The notes beneath the pieces are model-generated. The model did not search any database and was not told the origin of the DNA. It saw nothing but the letters and a program-made list of their open reading frames with translations. The position numbers were made by a program, and so were the translations under genes. A stretch of DNA of 64,000 nucleotides from Hymenobacter telluris (GTDB taxonomy: Bacteria; Bacteroidota; Bacteroidia; Cytophagales; Hymenobacteraceae), in assembly GCF_017313265.1 (NCBI RefSeq), contig NZ_JAFLQZ010000014.1, forward strand, positions 62,001-126,000. Reading direction: 5' to 3'. This document shows positions 1 to 8,750 of this stretch, piece after piece; the first letter of the stretch is position 1; every line of letters starts with the position of its first letter.

Positions 1-354
1 CACGAAATGGTGCTCATCGGCCCCACCGGCACGGGCAAGGCCCCCGCATTCTGCTGGACGTACAAGAAGGCGCTGCACTACTACCACCGCGACGAATACG
101 CTTTCCACCCCATATCGGGCCAGTTGCTGGAATCCCGCTTTCACGCCACCAAAAGCGCCGGCACCAGGTTTTCCGACATGAACTACGATCTGCACGTGGG
201 TCAGATTCTGGGCTTCGGGGGCAAAGTGGTAGCCTTTCTGGCCAGCCTGATTTGCGCCAGCTTGCCCGTAACGGGCACCATCATCTGGTGGGGACGCCGC
301 AACAAAACCAAGCGTCCAAAACGGATAGTAACGGCACAGGCGGTTACTGCCTAA
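1..354 (+). CDS. PepSY-associated TM protein, C-terminal part
   Basis: This is the end of a gene cut by the left window edge; the reading frame is open from base 1 and stops at 352-354. The visible part ends with a hydrophobic helix (around VGQILGFGGKVVAFLASLI to TGTIIWWGR) and a basic tail. The motif of an Asp-Leu-His before the helix, followed by an I-W-W-G-R end, is typical of PepSY-associated transmembrane proteins, inner-membrane proteins often linked to iron or siderophore uptake and ferric reduction. The ATG at base 7 is internal and not the real start. Substrate cannot be told from this fragment. Confidence 0.7.
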   Translation, partial: HEMVLIGPTGTGKAPAFCWTYKKALHYYHRDEYAFHPISGQLLESRFHATKSAGTRFSDMNYDLHVGQILGFGGKVVAFLASLICASLPVTGTIIWWGRRNKTKRPKRIVTAQAVTA

Positions 355-370
355 AGCTGGTATCACCCAT

Positions 371-416
371 CAAAACAAAAGGCCTGACTACTCGAGTAGT
401 CAGGCCTTTTGTTTTG
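371..416. terminator. bidirectional terminator between PepSY gene and uvrA
   Basis: A perfect 46-nt palindrome (23-nt arms meeting at CTCGAG) lies 16 nt after the PepSY stop and 13 nt after the uvrA stop. The arms end in A-rich and T-rich runs on both sides, so it can end transcription from both convergent genes. Confidence 0.85.
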
Positions 417-429
417 GCATTGCTTTACG

Positions 430-3357
430 TTACAGCTTCTCGGCCAGGAAGCGGGCCGTGTGGTTGGTGTCTTTGAGCTTCACCATGTCTTCGGGCGTAC
501 CTTCGAACAGCAGGTGCCCGCCGTTGATGCCACCTTCCGGCCCCAGGTCAATCACCCAGTCGGCGCACTTGATGATGTCCATGTTGTGCTCGATGATGAG
601 CACCGAGTTGCCTTGCTCTACCAGCGCATTCAGGGCCGTCATCAGCTTGTTGATGTCGTGGAAGTGCAGGCCGGTGCTGGGCTCGTCGAAGATGAACAGA
701 ATCTTATCGTTTTGCAGGGTCGCGCCTTTGGTCAGAAACGAGGCCAGCTTCACGCGTTGGGCCTCGCCGCCGCTGAGTGTATTCGCCGACTGGCCCAGCC
801 GAATGTAGCCCAAGCCCACATCTTCGAGCGGCTTGAGACGCTCGGCTATCTTGGGTTGGTCCTTGAAGAAGGTGATGCTGTCCTCGATGGTCATTTCCAG
901 CACCTCGTTGATGGCCTTGTCCTGGAACTTCACGTCCAGAATATCCTGCTTGAACTTGCGGCCCTCGCAGGCTTCGCACGTCAGGTAGATATCAGCCATG
1001 AACTGCATTTCAATCTTCACCTGCCCCTCGCCCTGGCACACCTCACAACGCCCCCCGTCGATGTTGAACGAGAAGTGCGACGGTTTAAAGCCGCGGGCCT
1101 TGGCCAGCGGCTGGTCGGCAAACAAACTCCGGATGGCGTCGTAGGCTTTCACGTAGGTCACCGGGTTGGAGCGGCTGCTTTTGCCGATGGGGTTCTGGTC
1201 TACGAACTCCACGTGCGTCACCTGCCCGTTCACGCCCGTCAGCCGGTCAAACTTGCCGGTTGCCTCGCCCGCGCCGCCACCAAGTTGCTTGAGTAACGCC
1301 GGCGCCAGTATCCGCCGAATCAGGGTGGATTTGCCCGAGCCCGACACACCCGTTACCACGGTCATTACGTTCAGCGGAAACTTCACCGATACGTTTTTGA
1401 GGTTGTTTTCGCGGGCGCCGGTCAGCTCCAGCGCGTTGCGCCAGGGGCGGCGCGTGGTAGGCACGGCCACTTCGCGCCGGCCGCTCAGGTAGTCGCCGGT
1501 ATAGGTGTTGGTGTCCTGTAGCAGGTCGTCGTAAGTGCCCTGGAACATCAGGTTGCCGCCGCCGCTGCCCGCTTCCGGCCCGATGTCGAGAATCTGGTCG
1601 GCTACTTCCATCATCTTCTCTTCGTGCTCCACCACAATTACGGTGTTGCCGAGCTGCTGCAAGGAGCGCAGCACGCCAATCAGCTGCTCGGCATCCTTGG
1701 GGTGCAGCCCAATACTGGGTTCATCGAGAATGTACATCGAGCCCACCAGCGCCGACCCCAGCGAAGTAGCCAACGAAATCCGCTGGCTCTCCCCACCCGA
1801 AAGCGTACTGCTGAGCCGGTTCAGCGTGAGGTAGCCCAGGCCCACCCGATTCAGGTATTCCAGGCGGTTGGTGATTTCCGTGACCAGCCGCTCGGCCACC
1901 TTGGCGTCGTGCTCATCGAGGTTCATGTTCTGGAAGAACTCCAGTGCCCGGCTCACTGGCAGCAACACCAAGTCGGTGATGCTCTGGCCATCTATCTTCA
2001 CGTATTGCGCGTCTTTGCGCAGGCGGGTGCCGCGGCAGTCGGGACAGGTGGTGCGGCCCCGGTAGCGGCTTTGCAGCACGCGGTACTGGATTTTGTGGGT
2101 TTGGGTGGCCACCCACTTAAAGTAGTCGTCGAGGCCGTCGAAGTACTTGTTGCCTTTCCAAATCAAGGTGCGTTCGGCTTCGCTCAACTCGTTGTAAGGC
2201 CGGTGAATCGGGAAGTCGAAGCGGATGCCGTTTTTGAGCAGCGGCTTCAGCCACTCGCTCTGCTTGTCGGTGCGCCAGGGGGCAATGGCACCCTCATACA
2301 CCGTCATGCTCTTGTCGGGTATCACCAGGTCCTCGTCAATGCCCAGCACCGACCCAAATCCTTCGCAGGTTTGGCAGGCGCCGTAGGGGTTATTGAACGA
2401 GAAGAAGTTCACGCTCGGCTCCTCGAACACCACGCCATCCAGCTCGAACCGGTCGGAGAAGATCTTTTCAGTTGCGGGTTGTGAGTTGCCAGTTGCCGGC
2501 TCGTTCTGGTCGCCGGCAACTGGCAACTGATAACTGGCAACTGTAGTGCCGTGGCCCTCGAAAAACGCCGTCTGCACCGAGTCGGACAAGCGGAACATCA
2601 GGTCCTCGTCGCCGGGGTGAATCACGGCGCGGTCTATCATCACGAATACGTCGCCCTGCACCTCGGGCTGGCCTTCGGCAATCAACTCTTCAATGAAGGC
2701 GGTTTCGTCGTTGACTACTACCCGGCTATAGCCTTTTTGCAGCAGCAAATCCAGTTCCTTGCTCATGGGGCGGCCGTCGTCGGCGCGTAGCAGTGGGGCC
2801 AACAGCATCACGCGGGTACCACCAGGCAGTTGCATGAGGTAGTCCACCACGTCGGCCACATTGTCTTTGCGCACCTGCTCGCCGCTTACGGGCGAATACG
2901 TGCGGCCCACCCGCGCAAACAGCAGCTTCAGGTAATCGTAGATTTCGGTGCTGGTGCCGACGGTGGAGCGGTTGTTCTTGATGCTGACCTTCTGCTCGAT
3001 GGCAATGGCCGGCGAGATGCCCCGGATGTAGTCCACGTCGGGCTTGTCCATGCGGCCCAGGAACTGGCGGGCGTAGCTGCTCAGGCTTTCCACGTACATG
3101 CGTTGCCCCTCGGCGTACAGCGTATCAAACGCCAACGACGACTTGCCCGAGCCCGACAGGCCCGTAACAACGATGAATTTGTTGCGCGGCAAGGCCACGC
3201 TAAGGTTCTTAAGGTTATGGACCCGAGCGTTTTTGATCAGGATAAACTCGCGCGGATCGAGTTGGTCAATCGGGTCGGCCGCCGGGGCGGTCATTTGCAA
3301 AGCGGAATTGTCGGCCATAGGTCGGTAAACAACGACGACTGGGGGTTTGGTTTCCAC
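430..3357 (-). CDS. uvrA: UvrA, excinuclease ABC subunit A
   Basis: UvrA is the damage-recognition ATPase of nucleotide excision repair; its dimer loads UvrB on lesions. The protein of 975 aa has two ABC modules: Walker A GLSGSGKSS near residue 66 and GVSGSGKST near residue 650, two LSGGE signatures, and zinc-type CxxC pairs (CQTC, CPDC, CEVC, CEAC). Residues about 272-296 (SYQLPVAGDQNEPATGNSQP and on) are a low-complexity insert encoded by a long inverted repeat of 7-nt words. A -7-like TACCTTCG lies at 3378-3385 on the minus strand, so the ATG at 3357 is usable; the ATG at 3318 (MADNSAL) is an alternative start. It is monocistronic and convergent with the PepSY gene. Confidence 0.96.
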   Translation of the reverse strand: METKPPVVVVYRPMADNSALQMTAPAADPIDQLDPREFILIKNARVHNLKNLSVALPRNKFIVVTGLSGSGKSSLAFDTLYAEGQRMYVESLSSYARQFLGRMDKPDVDYIRGISPAIAIEQKVSIKNNRSTVGTSTEIYDYLKLLFARVGRTYSPVSGEQVRKDNVADVVDYLMQLPGGTRVMLLAPLLRADDGRPMSKELDLLLQKGYSRVVVNDETAFIEELIAEGQPEVQGDVFVMIDRAVIHPGDEDLMFRLSDSVQTAFFEGHGTTVASYQLPVAGDQNEPATGNSQPATEKIFSDRFELDGVVFEEPSVNFFSFNNPYGACQTCEGFGSVLGIDEDLVIPDKSMTVYEGAIAPWRTDKQSEWLKPLLKNGIRFDFPIHRPYNELSEAERTLIWKGNKYFDGLDDYFKWVATQTHKIQYRVLQSRYRGRTTCPDCRGTRLRKDAQYVKIDGQSITDLVLLPVSRALEFFQNMNLDEHDAKVAERLVTEITNRLEYLNRVGLGYLTLNRLSSTLSGGESQRISLATSLGSALVGSMYILDEPSIGLHPKDAEQLIGVLRSLQQLGNTVIVVEHEEKMMEVADQILDIGPEAGSGGGNLMFQGTYDDLLQDTNTYTGDYLSGRREVAVPTTRRPWRNALELTGARENNLKNVSVKFPLNVMTVVTGVSGSGKSTLIRRILAPALLKQLGGGAGEATGKFDRLTGVNGQVTHVEFVDQNPIGKSSRSNPVTYVKAYDAIRSLFADQPLAKARGFKPSHFSFNIDGGRCEVCQGEGQVKIEMQFMADIYLTCEACEGRKFKQDILDVKFQDKAINEVLEMTIEDSITFFKDQPKIAERLKPLEDVGLGYIRLGQSANTLSGGEAQRVKLASFLTKGATLQNDKILFIFDEPSTGLHFHDINKLMTALNALVEQGNSVLIIEHNMDIIKCADWVIDLGPEGGINGGHLLFEGTPEDMVKLKDTNHTARFLAEKL
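2470..2542. repeat. heptad-word inverted repeat inside uvrA
   Basis: Left arm 2470-2500 reads as AGTTGCG, GGTTGTG, AGTTGCC, AGTTGCC, GGC. Right arm 2512-2542 is its near reverse complement (GCC, GGCAACT, GGCAACT, GATAACT, GGCAACT). The loop is 11 nt. The element is translated in frame within uvrA and has the same 7-nt word architecture as the intergenic hairpins elsewhere in the window. Confidence 0.85.
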
Positions 3358-3593
3358 CCGTCATAGTTTGGATGGGCGAAGGTACGGCAGGTCAGCCTGG
3401 GTTGATTCAATAATAAGTCACCCTCGACAGCCACAACTACATTAACTGCCAAAAGTATCTGGCCATTCATATACATTATACCTACCTTAGTATAACTATT
3501 GTATCAGAATTGACTTTTACAAAGCAGCATTATCAGAAACAGTAGCCTAATCACTGGTTTGCGCATTCCAAGATGGAAACCCATCAATTACCA

Positions 3594-4487
3594 ATGAATA
3601 TTGTTTTTTGCGTAAACAGCTTAGGGCTTATGGGCCTCGGCTCAACAATTACTTCACTCGTTAGAAATTGCTCTAACAGCAGTAGATTAAAAATCTGGTT
3701 TTTCTGCTCCGAGCTTACTACTACAGATAAATCAAATATCACCTATCTTTTAAACAGCGAACATTTCAAAGGCACTACAGAATTTATCGACTTAAACGTC
3801 AAGGACACTTTCGGTCATTTAAATCCTCTTCATCAAGATTGGACCGCATATGGCCGTTTATTAATTCCGGAAATTATTAATGACGAGTACGCATTATACC
3901 TTGACGCAGATTTAATTATAGAATTGGATATCTTACAATTATCCACTGTAAACTCCAATAAGATACTATCCGCTGTTCACGAAGGGCCTGTTTGTTTGGC
4001 ACTAGACAACCACTTGTTTATCAAAAAACTGAATTGGGATCCTACAACTCCTTATTTTAATTCAGGCGTCTTGCTATTTAATATCGAACAATGGGCAAAA
4101 TGCAACACGAGCTTTAACCTAAAAGAAATATCAAAATCGTACTCAGCACACCTTGTTTCTCATGACCAAACGCTGTTAAACGCTCTATGTGCTGGCGAAT
4201 TCAATCAGTTATCCCAGGAATTCAACACTTCCTGGCCACCAAATAAACCAGCCCCAGACACTTACGATAAATGCATTATACATTTTATTGGCTCACCTAA
4301 GCCCTGGGATATATCTGGCAGAATAATTCATAATAGCTACAATATATGGCTACAATACAATACTAATTTCTGGAACAATGAGTACGGTAAATTAAGCTCA
4401 CAGAAATTAATTAGAACTTGGTATATAAGAAAGAGCATACTAAAGAATTTAAAACACAAGTTCTTTAATATGCTAACTAATAACTAA
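3594..4487 (+). CDS. glycosyltransferase family 8 protein
   Basis: Likely sugar transferase using a nucleotide-sugar donor. The sequence shows the GT8 layout: N-terminal beta strand (MNIVFCVNS), a YLDADLI motif carrying the metal-binding DxD near residue 105, a conserved YFNSGVLLFN block, a HDQTLLN block, and a late HFIGSPKPW with the family's HxxGxxKPW signature. Basic residues crowd the C-terminus. An ATG 21 nt upstream (3573) would add METHQLP; I prefer 3594 because GT8 proteins begin directly with this strand. The gene is strikingly AT-rich with A/T-ending codons, unlike uvrA and the following genes, which suggests horizontal acquisition. It is an isolated gene with no linked polysaccharide cluster; acceptor unknown. 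Confidence 0.88.
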   Translation: MNIVFCVNSLGLMGLGSTITSLVRNCSNSSRLKIWFFCSELTTTDKSNITYLLNSEHFKGTTEFIDLNVKDTFGHLNPLHQDWTAYGRLLIPEIINDEYALYLDADLIIELDILQLSTVNSNKILSAVHEGPVCLALDNHLFIKKLNWDPTTPYFNSGVLLFNIEQWAKCNTSFNLKEISKSYSAHLVSHDQTLLNALCAGEFNQLSQEFNTSWPPNKPAPDTYDKCIIHFIGSPKPWDISGRIIHNSYNIWLQYNTNFWNNEYGKLSSQKLIRTWYIRKSILKNLKHKFFNMLTNN

Positions 4488-4494
4488 TACTCTT

Positions 4495-5280
4495 TCACTT
4501 CACCAAATACGGCTCCAGCACCCGCGTCCAGATTTCGTAGCCGGCAGGAGTCATGTGTAGGCCATCCTCCCGGTATAGCTCAGGACGAGGTTTACCGTCG
4601 GACCCGAGCAGAGGCGTAGCTACATCCACAAAGCGCAACTGCTTGGGATTTGCTTTAATGTATTCTTGAATAAGGCTATTGGCTTCCTGCGCTTTAGGAT
4701 AAAGCGCCCACCGTGACGGGCTGGGCTTGATGGCCAGAAACACCAATTGCGTGCGGGGCAGCTTGCGGCGCATCAATTCCGCAAACACTCGAAACGACTC
4801 ATATACTTCCTGCGGCGTAGCTCCAGCCCCAATATCGTTGTCGCCTTCGTAGAGCACCACCTGCCGCGGACGATACGCTGCTACTAGCTTATCGAAGAGG
4901 TAATTGGCATCGGGAAAACGGGAACCGCCAAAGGCTCGGTTGAAAACTGGCCGCCCCGGAAAATCAGTGGCCAGCGTTGTCCACATGCGTAGGGAAGAAC
5001 TGCCGTAAAACAAAATAGGCGCCGTTGGGGGCCGGGTCAGGCTATCTTGTTGGGCAAAGGCGCGCAACTCCGCCGACCACTGCCCTGGGTTTGGCTTGTT
5101 GGCTGTTTGGCTATACCCGGTTTGCGCAGCAATAAACAGGATAAGCATTCCAGCATACCGCAGCAATTGGTATCTGAACGAGTTAGCGGAAGGCGCTGAA
5201 CAAAATGAAAATGGTCGCATGGTGGGCCGGTTGGTAGTGAGGAATTGTAACAAGTACAACTGTTTGGTTGCTTGTCGCAT
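4495..5280 (-). CDS. SGNH/GDSL-family hydrolase, exported
   Basis: Likely a secreted esterase or carbohydrate deacetylase of the SGNH superfamily. Block I is ILFYGSSSLRMW (Ser nucleophile in GSSS), block II has the Gly in RAFGGS, block III is YEGDND with the oxyanion Asn, and block V is DGLHMTPAGY with the Asp-x-x-His dyad. A hydrophobic signal (YAGMLILFIAAQTGYSQ) precedes the mature domain. Several in-frame ATGs exist: 5280, 5220 (MRPFSFCS) and 5151 (MLILFIAA); a start at 5220 or 5151 gives the most ordinary signal peptide. It converges on the glycosyltransferase with 7 nt between stops and no obvious terminator. Confidence 0.88.
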   Translation of the reverse strand: MRQATKQLYLLQFLTTNRPTMRPFSFCSAPSANSFRYQLLRYAGMLILFIAAQTGYSQTANKPNPGQWSAELRAFAQQDSLTRPPTAPILFYGSSSLRMWTTLATDFPGRPVFNRAFGGSRFPDANYLFDKLVAAYRPRQVVLYEGDNDIGAGATPQEVYESFRVFAELMRRKLPRTQLVFLAIKPSPSRWALYPKAQEANSLIQEYIKANPKQLRFVDVATPLLGSDGKPRPELYREDGLHMTPAGYEIWTRVLEPYLVK

Positions 5281-5484
5281 TCAATTGTTGCGGAAACATT
5301 CTTGTTAGATTCTATTTCCTTGAAATTGCTGCCTTACGCGCTCAGGACGGTTTTTTACTACTATCTGCTTAAAGTATATTTTTCTACACACGCCGTATTC
5401 ATCTGCTAGAGTGCTAGTAATTTGTTAATTTTCGGGCCTTATACGCTTCATCGATGCATATAAAGGCTTATTTTATTTAACTTT

Positions 5485-6966
5485 ATGAAGAAAATTTTTC
5501 ATACTTTCTTTCTGCTATGGATGCTGCTGACTGTAACGTCAACTATGGCAGCCGATCCATTTGTTCTTAATGGGCAATGGCGAGGACCTTTAAAAGTACC
5601 AGGCGGCACTCTAGAACTTATTGTTACAATTGTCCCTCTCACCAACGGCGGCTATTACGCCGCGCTCGACGTGCCACAACAGCGTATCTACCGCATGCCG
5701 GTAGAGGTGACGCTGAAAGGTAACGACCTCACTTTGCAAATTGAACAGGCCGGCAGCAGCTTCGTGGGCAAGGTTTTAAGCAACGGCACCATCTTAAGCG
5801 GCAACTGGAAGCAGCCTGGTTTATCGGGGCCGTTGCAGATGCAACGTGCTACTTCGTCGGCTACGGCCGCTGGCAAAGTGCGCCTAACCCCACCCTACCG
5901 CGAAGACGATATCAACTTCACTAATCCTGCTTCTAAGCTGCGCATGGCGGGCACCCTAACCGTACCCGCTGGTGCCGGTCCTTTTCCGGCGGTGGTACTT
6001 GTCTCGGATTCTGGTCCGCAGGACCGCGATGCTGGGGAGCAGGAGTACCGCATGTTCAGCATTCTGGCCGATTATCTTACCCGCCGCGGGGTGGCCGTTC
6101 TACGTTTCGACGACCGGGGCGTGGGCAAGTCGCAGGGAAGCTACTTTAACACCACCACCATTGATGTGGTGAGTGATGCGCAGGCAGCCATGAGCTTTTT
6201 GCGTAGCCGCGACCTAATCAACCCTGAACAAATTGGAATTATTGGCCACGGTGAGGGCGCCAACGTGGCCCTGCTGGCCGCCGCCGATACGGGCCCGGCC
6301 AAACCGGCTTTTGTGGTGTCGATGGCCGGCTACGGTTTGCCGGGCCGCCACGTATTGGTGCAGCAGCAGCTGGAAATTATGCGCCTGATTGGCGCTAGCC
6401 CGGCTCAGGTGAAAGCAGCTTTAGCACTGCACGTTGAAATGATTGACATCATCCGACAAACGCCTAACGATGCCCAAGCCCGTGGCAAAGTAGCCGGCAC
6501 CCTGCGCAACAGCAACACCGACCTTGACCCGCATATGGCCCGCGCCCGCGCCATTCAACTCACGTCGCCGTGGTCGCGCTATTTCATCGATTTCGAACCC
6601 GCCCGCCAGCTCGGCGCGGTGAAGTGCCCGGTACTAGCCCTCAACGGCACCAATGATTTGCAGGTAGAGGCAGCCGGCAACCTAAGTATGCTGCGGCGTG
6701 GCTTACGCAATAGCCGGGATGTTAAAACCAAGAAACTATCGGGTGTAAATCATTGGCTGCAACCCAACCGCGAAGAATGGGCCATTGTAAACGGGGAGCA
6801 GCAGCCTACGTTTTCTCCGGTAGCCCTGGAAACCATTCGCGAATGGATTGCCGCCCGCACCACGCTACCAAGCCCAGTGCCCGTAACCGAGAAGCGCAAA
6901 GAGCCGGTTAAAGCCGGCAAAGTGACCAAGGGTAGCAGTTCGACCGCACCACGCGCTAGCCGCTAA
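5485..6966 (+). CDS. exported alpha/beta hydrolase paralogue lacking the Ser nucleophile
   Basis: A 493-aa protein with signal peptide (MKKIFHTFFLLWMLLTV...MAA), an N-terminal beta-rich domain to about residue 135, then an alpha/beta hydrolase fold. The fold has the oxyanion segment VVLVSDSGPQDRD, a FDDRGVGKS block, the nucleophile elbow, acid candidate in LNGTNDLQ, and the histidine in GVNHW. The elbow reads G-H-G-E-G: residue 256 is Gly (GGT at 6250-6252) where the downstream paralogue has Ser (AGT). The adjacent SDSG also departs from the paralogue's SGSG. It is therefore probably not an active serine hydrolase, although the acid and His are kept. A basic, Ser/Lys-rich tail follows. It is followed by a strong terminator, so it is transcribed apart from its paralogue. 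Confidence 0.87.
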   Translation: MKKIFHTFFLLWMLLTVTSTMAADPFVLNGQWRGPLKVPGGTLELIVTIVPLTNGGYYAALDVPQQRIYRMPVEVTLKGNDLTLQIEQAGSSFVGKVLSNGTILSGNWKQPGLSGPLQMQRATSSATAAGKVRLTPPYREDDINFTNPASKLRMAGTLTVPAGAGPFPAVVLVSDSGPQDRDAGEQEYRMFSILADYLTRRGVAVLRFDDRGVGKSQGSYFNTTTIDVVSDAQAAMSFLRSRDLINPEQIGIIGHGEGANVALLAAADTGPAKPAFVVSMAGYGLPGRHVLVQQQLEIMRLIGASPAQVKAALALHVEMIDIIRQTPNDAQARGKVAGTLRNSNTDLDPHMARARAIQLTSPWSRYFIDFEPARQLGAVKCPVLALNGTNDLQVEAAGNLSMLRRGLRNSRDVKTKKLSGVNHWLQPNREEWAIVNGEQQPTFSPVALETIREWIAARTTLPSPVPVTEKRKEPVKAGKVTKGSSSTAPRASR

Positions 6967-6987
6967 CTAGCCGATGGTTCATTAAGC

Positions 6988-7028
6988 AAAGCCCGTGGCC
7001 TGAAGTTCGTCTTCAGGCCACGGGCTTT
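6988..7028 (+). terminator. Rho-independent terminator
   Basis: An 18-bp perfect stem (AAAGCCCGTGGCCTGAAG and its complement) with a 5-nt loop, followed by a T-run, starts 22 nt after the stop of the first alpha/beta hydrolase. Confidence 0.92.
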
Positions 7029-7146
7029 TTATTTTATTACAATTCGTGCTTCTTCCTCTTGTTTTGGTTGCAGGAATTTGATTGAAGGCGGCCGTTAGTT
7101 CTTGTATTATTGTGCCTTGCTTGCTTCATATCTTTCACCGGAATCA

Positions 7147-8565
7147 ATGACACGCATTCCTGTACAACTCCGAGGTTTTCTGCTGGGGATGGCGCTCCTG
7201 CCTTTCTATGCGGCCGCTCAGACAACCCCGGCCGCGGGCTCGTTGGCCGATACCTGGAATGGGGCTCTTGAATTACCCAACAGTCCGTTGCTACTTACTA
7301 TCACGCTTGCCGAGCCGCCTACCGGTCCGCGTACGGCAACCCTGAATGTACCCATACAAAAGTTAGCCAACTTTGCTTTTTCAGGCGTAGAGGTGAAAGG
7401 AGACAGCCTGATTCTGCTTTCTGATTTCCTGGGGCTGCGTTATGCTAGCCGCATTTCCGCCGATAGGCAAGAACTCACTGGCATCTGGAAGCAAAACGGC
7501 GAAAAATGGCCACTCACGCTACGTCGGGGGGCTCCGGTGGCGGTGCAGGTGCCTGTTACGCGCCCCCAGGACCCCGTTTTGCCCTTGCCATATCAAGAGC
7601 AGGAAGTAGCCTTTCTGAACCCTACTTCTAAGCAGAAATTGGCCGGCACCCTCACCCTGCCGGCGGGCAAAGGTCCTTTTCCGGCCGTGGTGCTGGTATC
7701 CGGTTCCGGCCCGCAAGACCGCGACGAAACCATTCTCAACCACCGCCCTTTCCGCGTATTAGCTGATTATCTCACACGGCGCGGCATAGCAGTTTTGCGC
7801 TACGATGACCGAGGTATCGGTAAGTCGGAGGGCACTTACGCTACAGCTACCACCTCCGATTTCCTGACCGATGCGCAAGCCGCCTTAGCCTTTCTGCGCG
7901 CCCAGCCTGGGGTGCAGCCTAAGCGGGTAGGTATGCTTGGCCACAGTGAAGGGGGCACTATTGCGCTATTGGCCGGGGCTCAGTTACAACCACCAGCATT
8001 TATTGTATCGTTGGCGGGTATGGGGGTAAGCGGCTCTACGCTGCTGCTGCGGCAGCAAGCCGATTTGTTGCGCACCGCTGGCCTCGACACTGCCCGTATG
8101 CGCCAGATGCGTCAGACGCAGGAAGCCATCCTTCAGATTATCCGAACCACTCCTGATAACCCACCGGCCATTGCACGCGTGGTGCCCCTCCTGAAACAGG
8201 CCAGCCCTGGCGTAACCGAGTCGGTGCTGACGGTAATGGCCACCCAAATGACCAGTCCCTGGTACCGCACCTTCCTCACGCTCGACCCGCAACCGATGCT
8301 AAATAAGGTGCGCGTACCTGTACTGGCCCTCAACGGCAGCAAAGACCTGCAAGTAGCGCCCGACCTCAACCTGTCAGCAATTGAGAAAGCACTGAAGGAT
8401 GGTAAAAACCGAAACGTAACCGTGCAACAGTTGGAGGGGCTCAACCATTTATTCCAGACTGCCCAAACCGGCCTCCCATCTGAGTATGGTCAGCTTTCAG
8501 AAACGTTTGCTCCGGCTGCTCTCGAAATTATTGGCAACTGGATAGCAACCCAAACAAAGCGGTAA
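7147..8565 (+). CDS. exported alpha/beta hydrolase (Ser nucleophile intact)
   Basis: This 472-aa protein is the paralogue of the upstream gene and shares all blocks: signal peptide (MTRIPVQLRGFLLGMALLPFYAAAQ), N-terminal beta domain, VVLVSGSGPQDRD, YDDRGIGKS, nucleophile elbow GHSEG (Ser267, codon at 7945-7947), LNGSKDLQ with the likely catalytic Asp, and GLNHLF with the His. It is the type often annotated as alpha/beta hydrolase or S9-like esterase; substrate unknown. The ATG at 7102 would add residues ahead of a good signal peptide, so 7147 is preferred. It is followed by a hairpin shared with the convergent MFS gene. Confidence 0.88.
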   Translation: MTRIPVQLRGFLLGMALLPFYAAAQTTPAAGSLADTWNGALELPNSPLLLTITLAEPPTGPRTATLNVPIQKLANFAFSGVEVKGDSLILLSDFLGLRYASRISADRQELTGIWKQNGEKWPLTLRRGAPVAVQVPVTRPQDPVLPLPYQEQEVAFLNPTSKQKLAGTLTLPAGKGPFPAVVLVSGSGPQDRDETILNHRPFRVLADYLTRRGIAVLRYDDRGIGKSEGTYATATTSDFLTDAQAALAFLRAQPGVQPKRVGMLGHSEGGTIALLAGAQLQPPAFIVSLAGMGVSGSTLLLRQQADLLRTAGLDTARMRQMRQTQEAILQIIRTTPDNPPAIARVVPLLKQASPGVTESVLTVMATQMTSPWYRTFLTLDPQPMLNKVRVPVLALNGSKDLQVAPDLNLSAIEKALKDGKNRNVTVQQLEGLNHLFQTAQTGLPSEYGQLSETFAPAALEIIGNWIATQTKR

Positions 8566-8621
8566 GTTGCTGTACATAACTGCAAATGCATCTTTAGCTA
8601 ATCTGATTAGGGAAAGCAAAA

Positions 8622-8670
8622 GGTTATGAGCACAGTTATCCACATGATGTGGATAACTGTGCTCATAACC
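8622..8670. terminator. bidirectional hairpin carrying two inverted DnaA boxes
   Basis: Perfect 23-nt arms (8622-8644 and 8648-8670) with a 3-nt loop lie between two convergent genes. The minus-strand side is followed by CTTTTGCTTT, as expected of a terminator for the MFS gene. The arms contain TTATCCACA (8636-8644) and TGTGGATAA (8648-8656), each an exact match to the DnaA-box consensus TTATNCACA. Confidence 0.8.
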
Positions 8671-8750
8671 AGCGCTTGAATACACACTCACTTACTAAGT
8701 TCATTAGAGCTTAGTACTGAATACGAGGTGCCACTTGGCCTATACCAATG

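Noticed and set aside
409..1296. Plus-strand open frame over the uvrA 3' half
   Set aside because: Shadow of uvrA; starts inside the terminator palindrome and has His/Leu/Val-rich composition typical of reversed frames.
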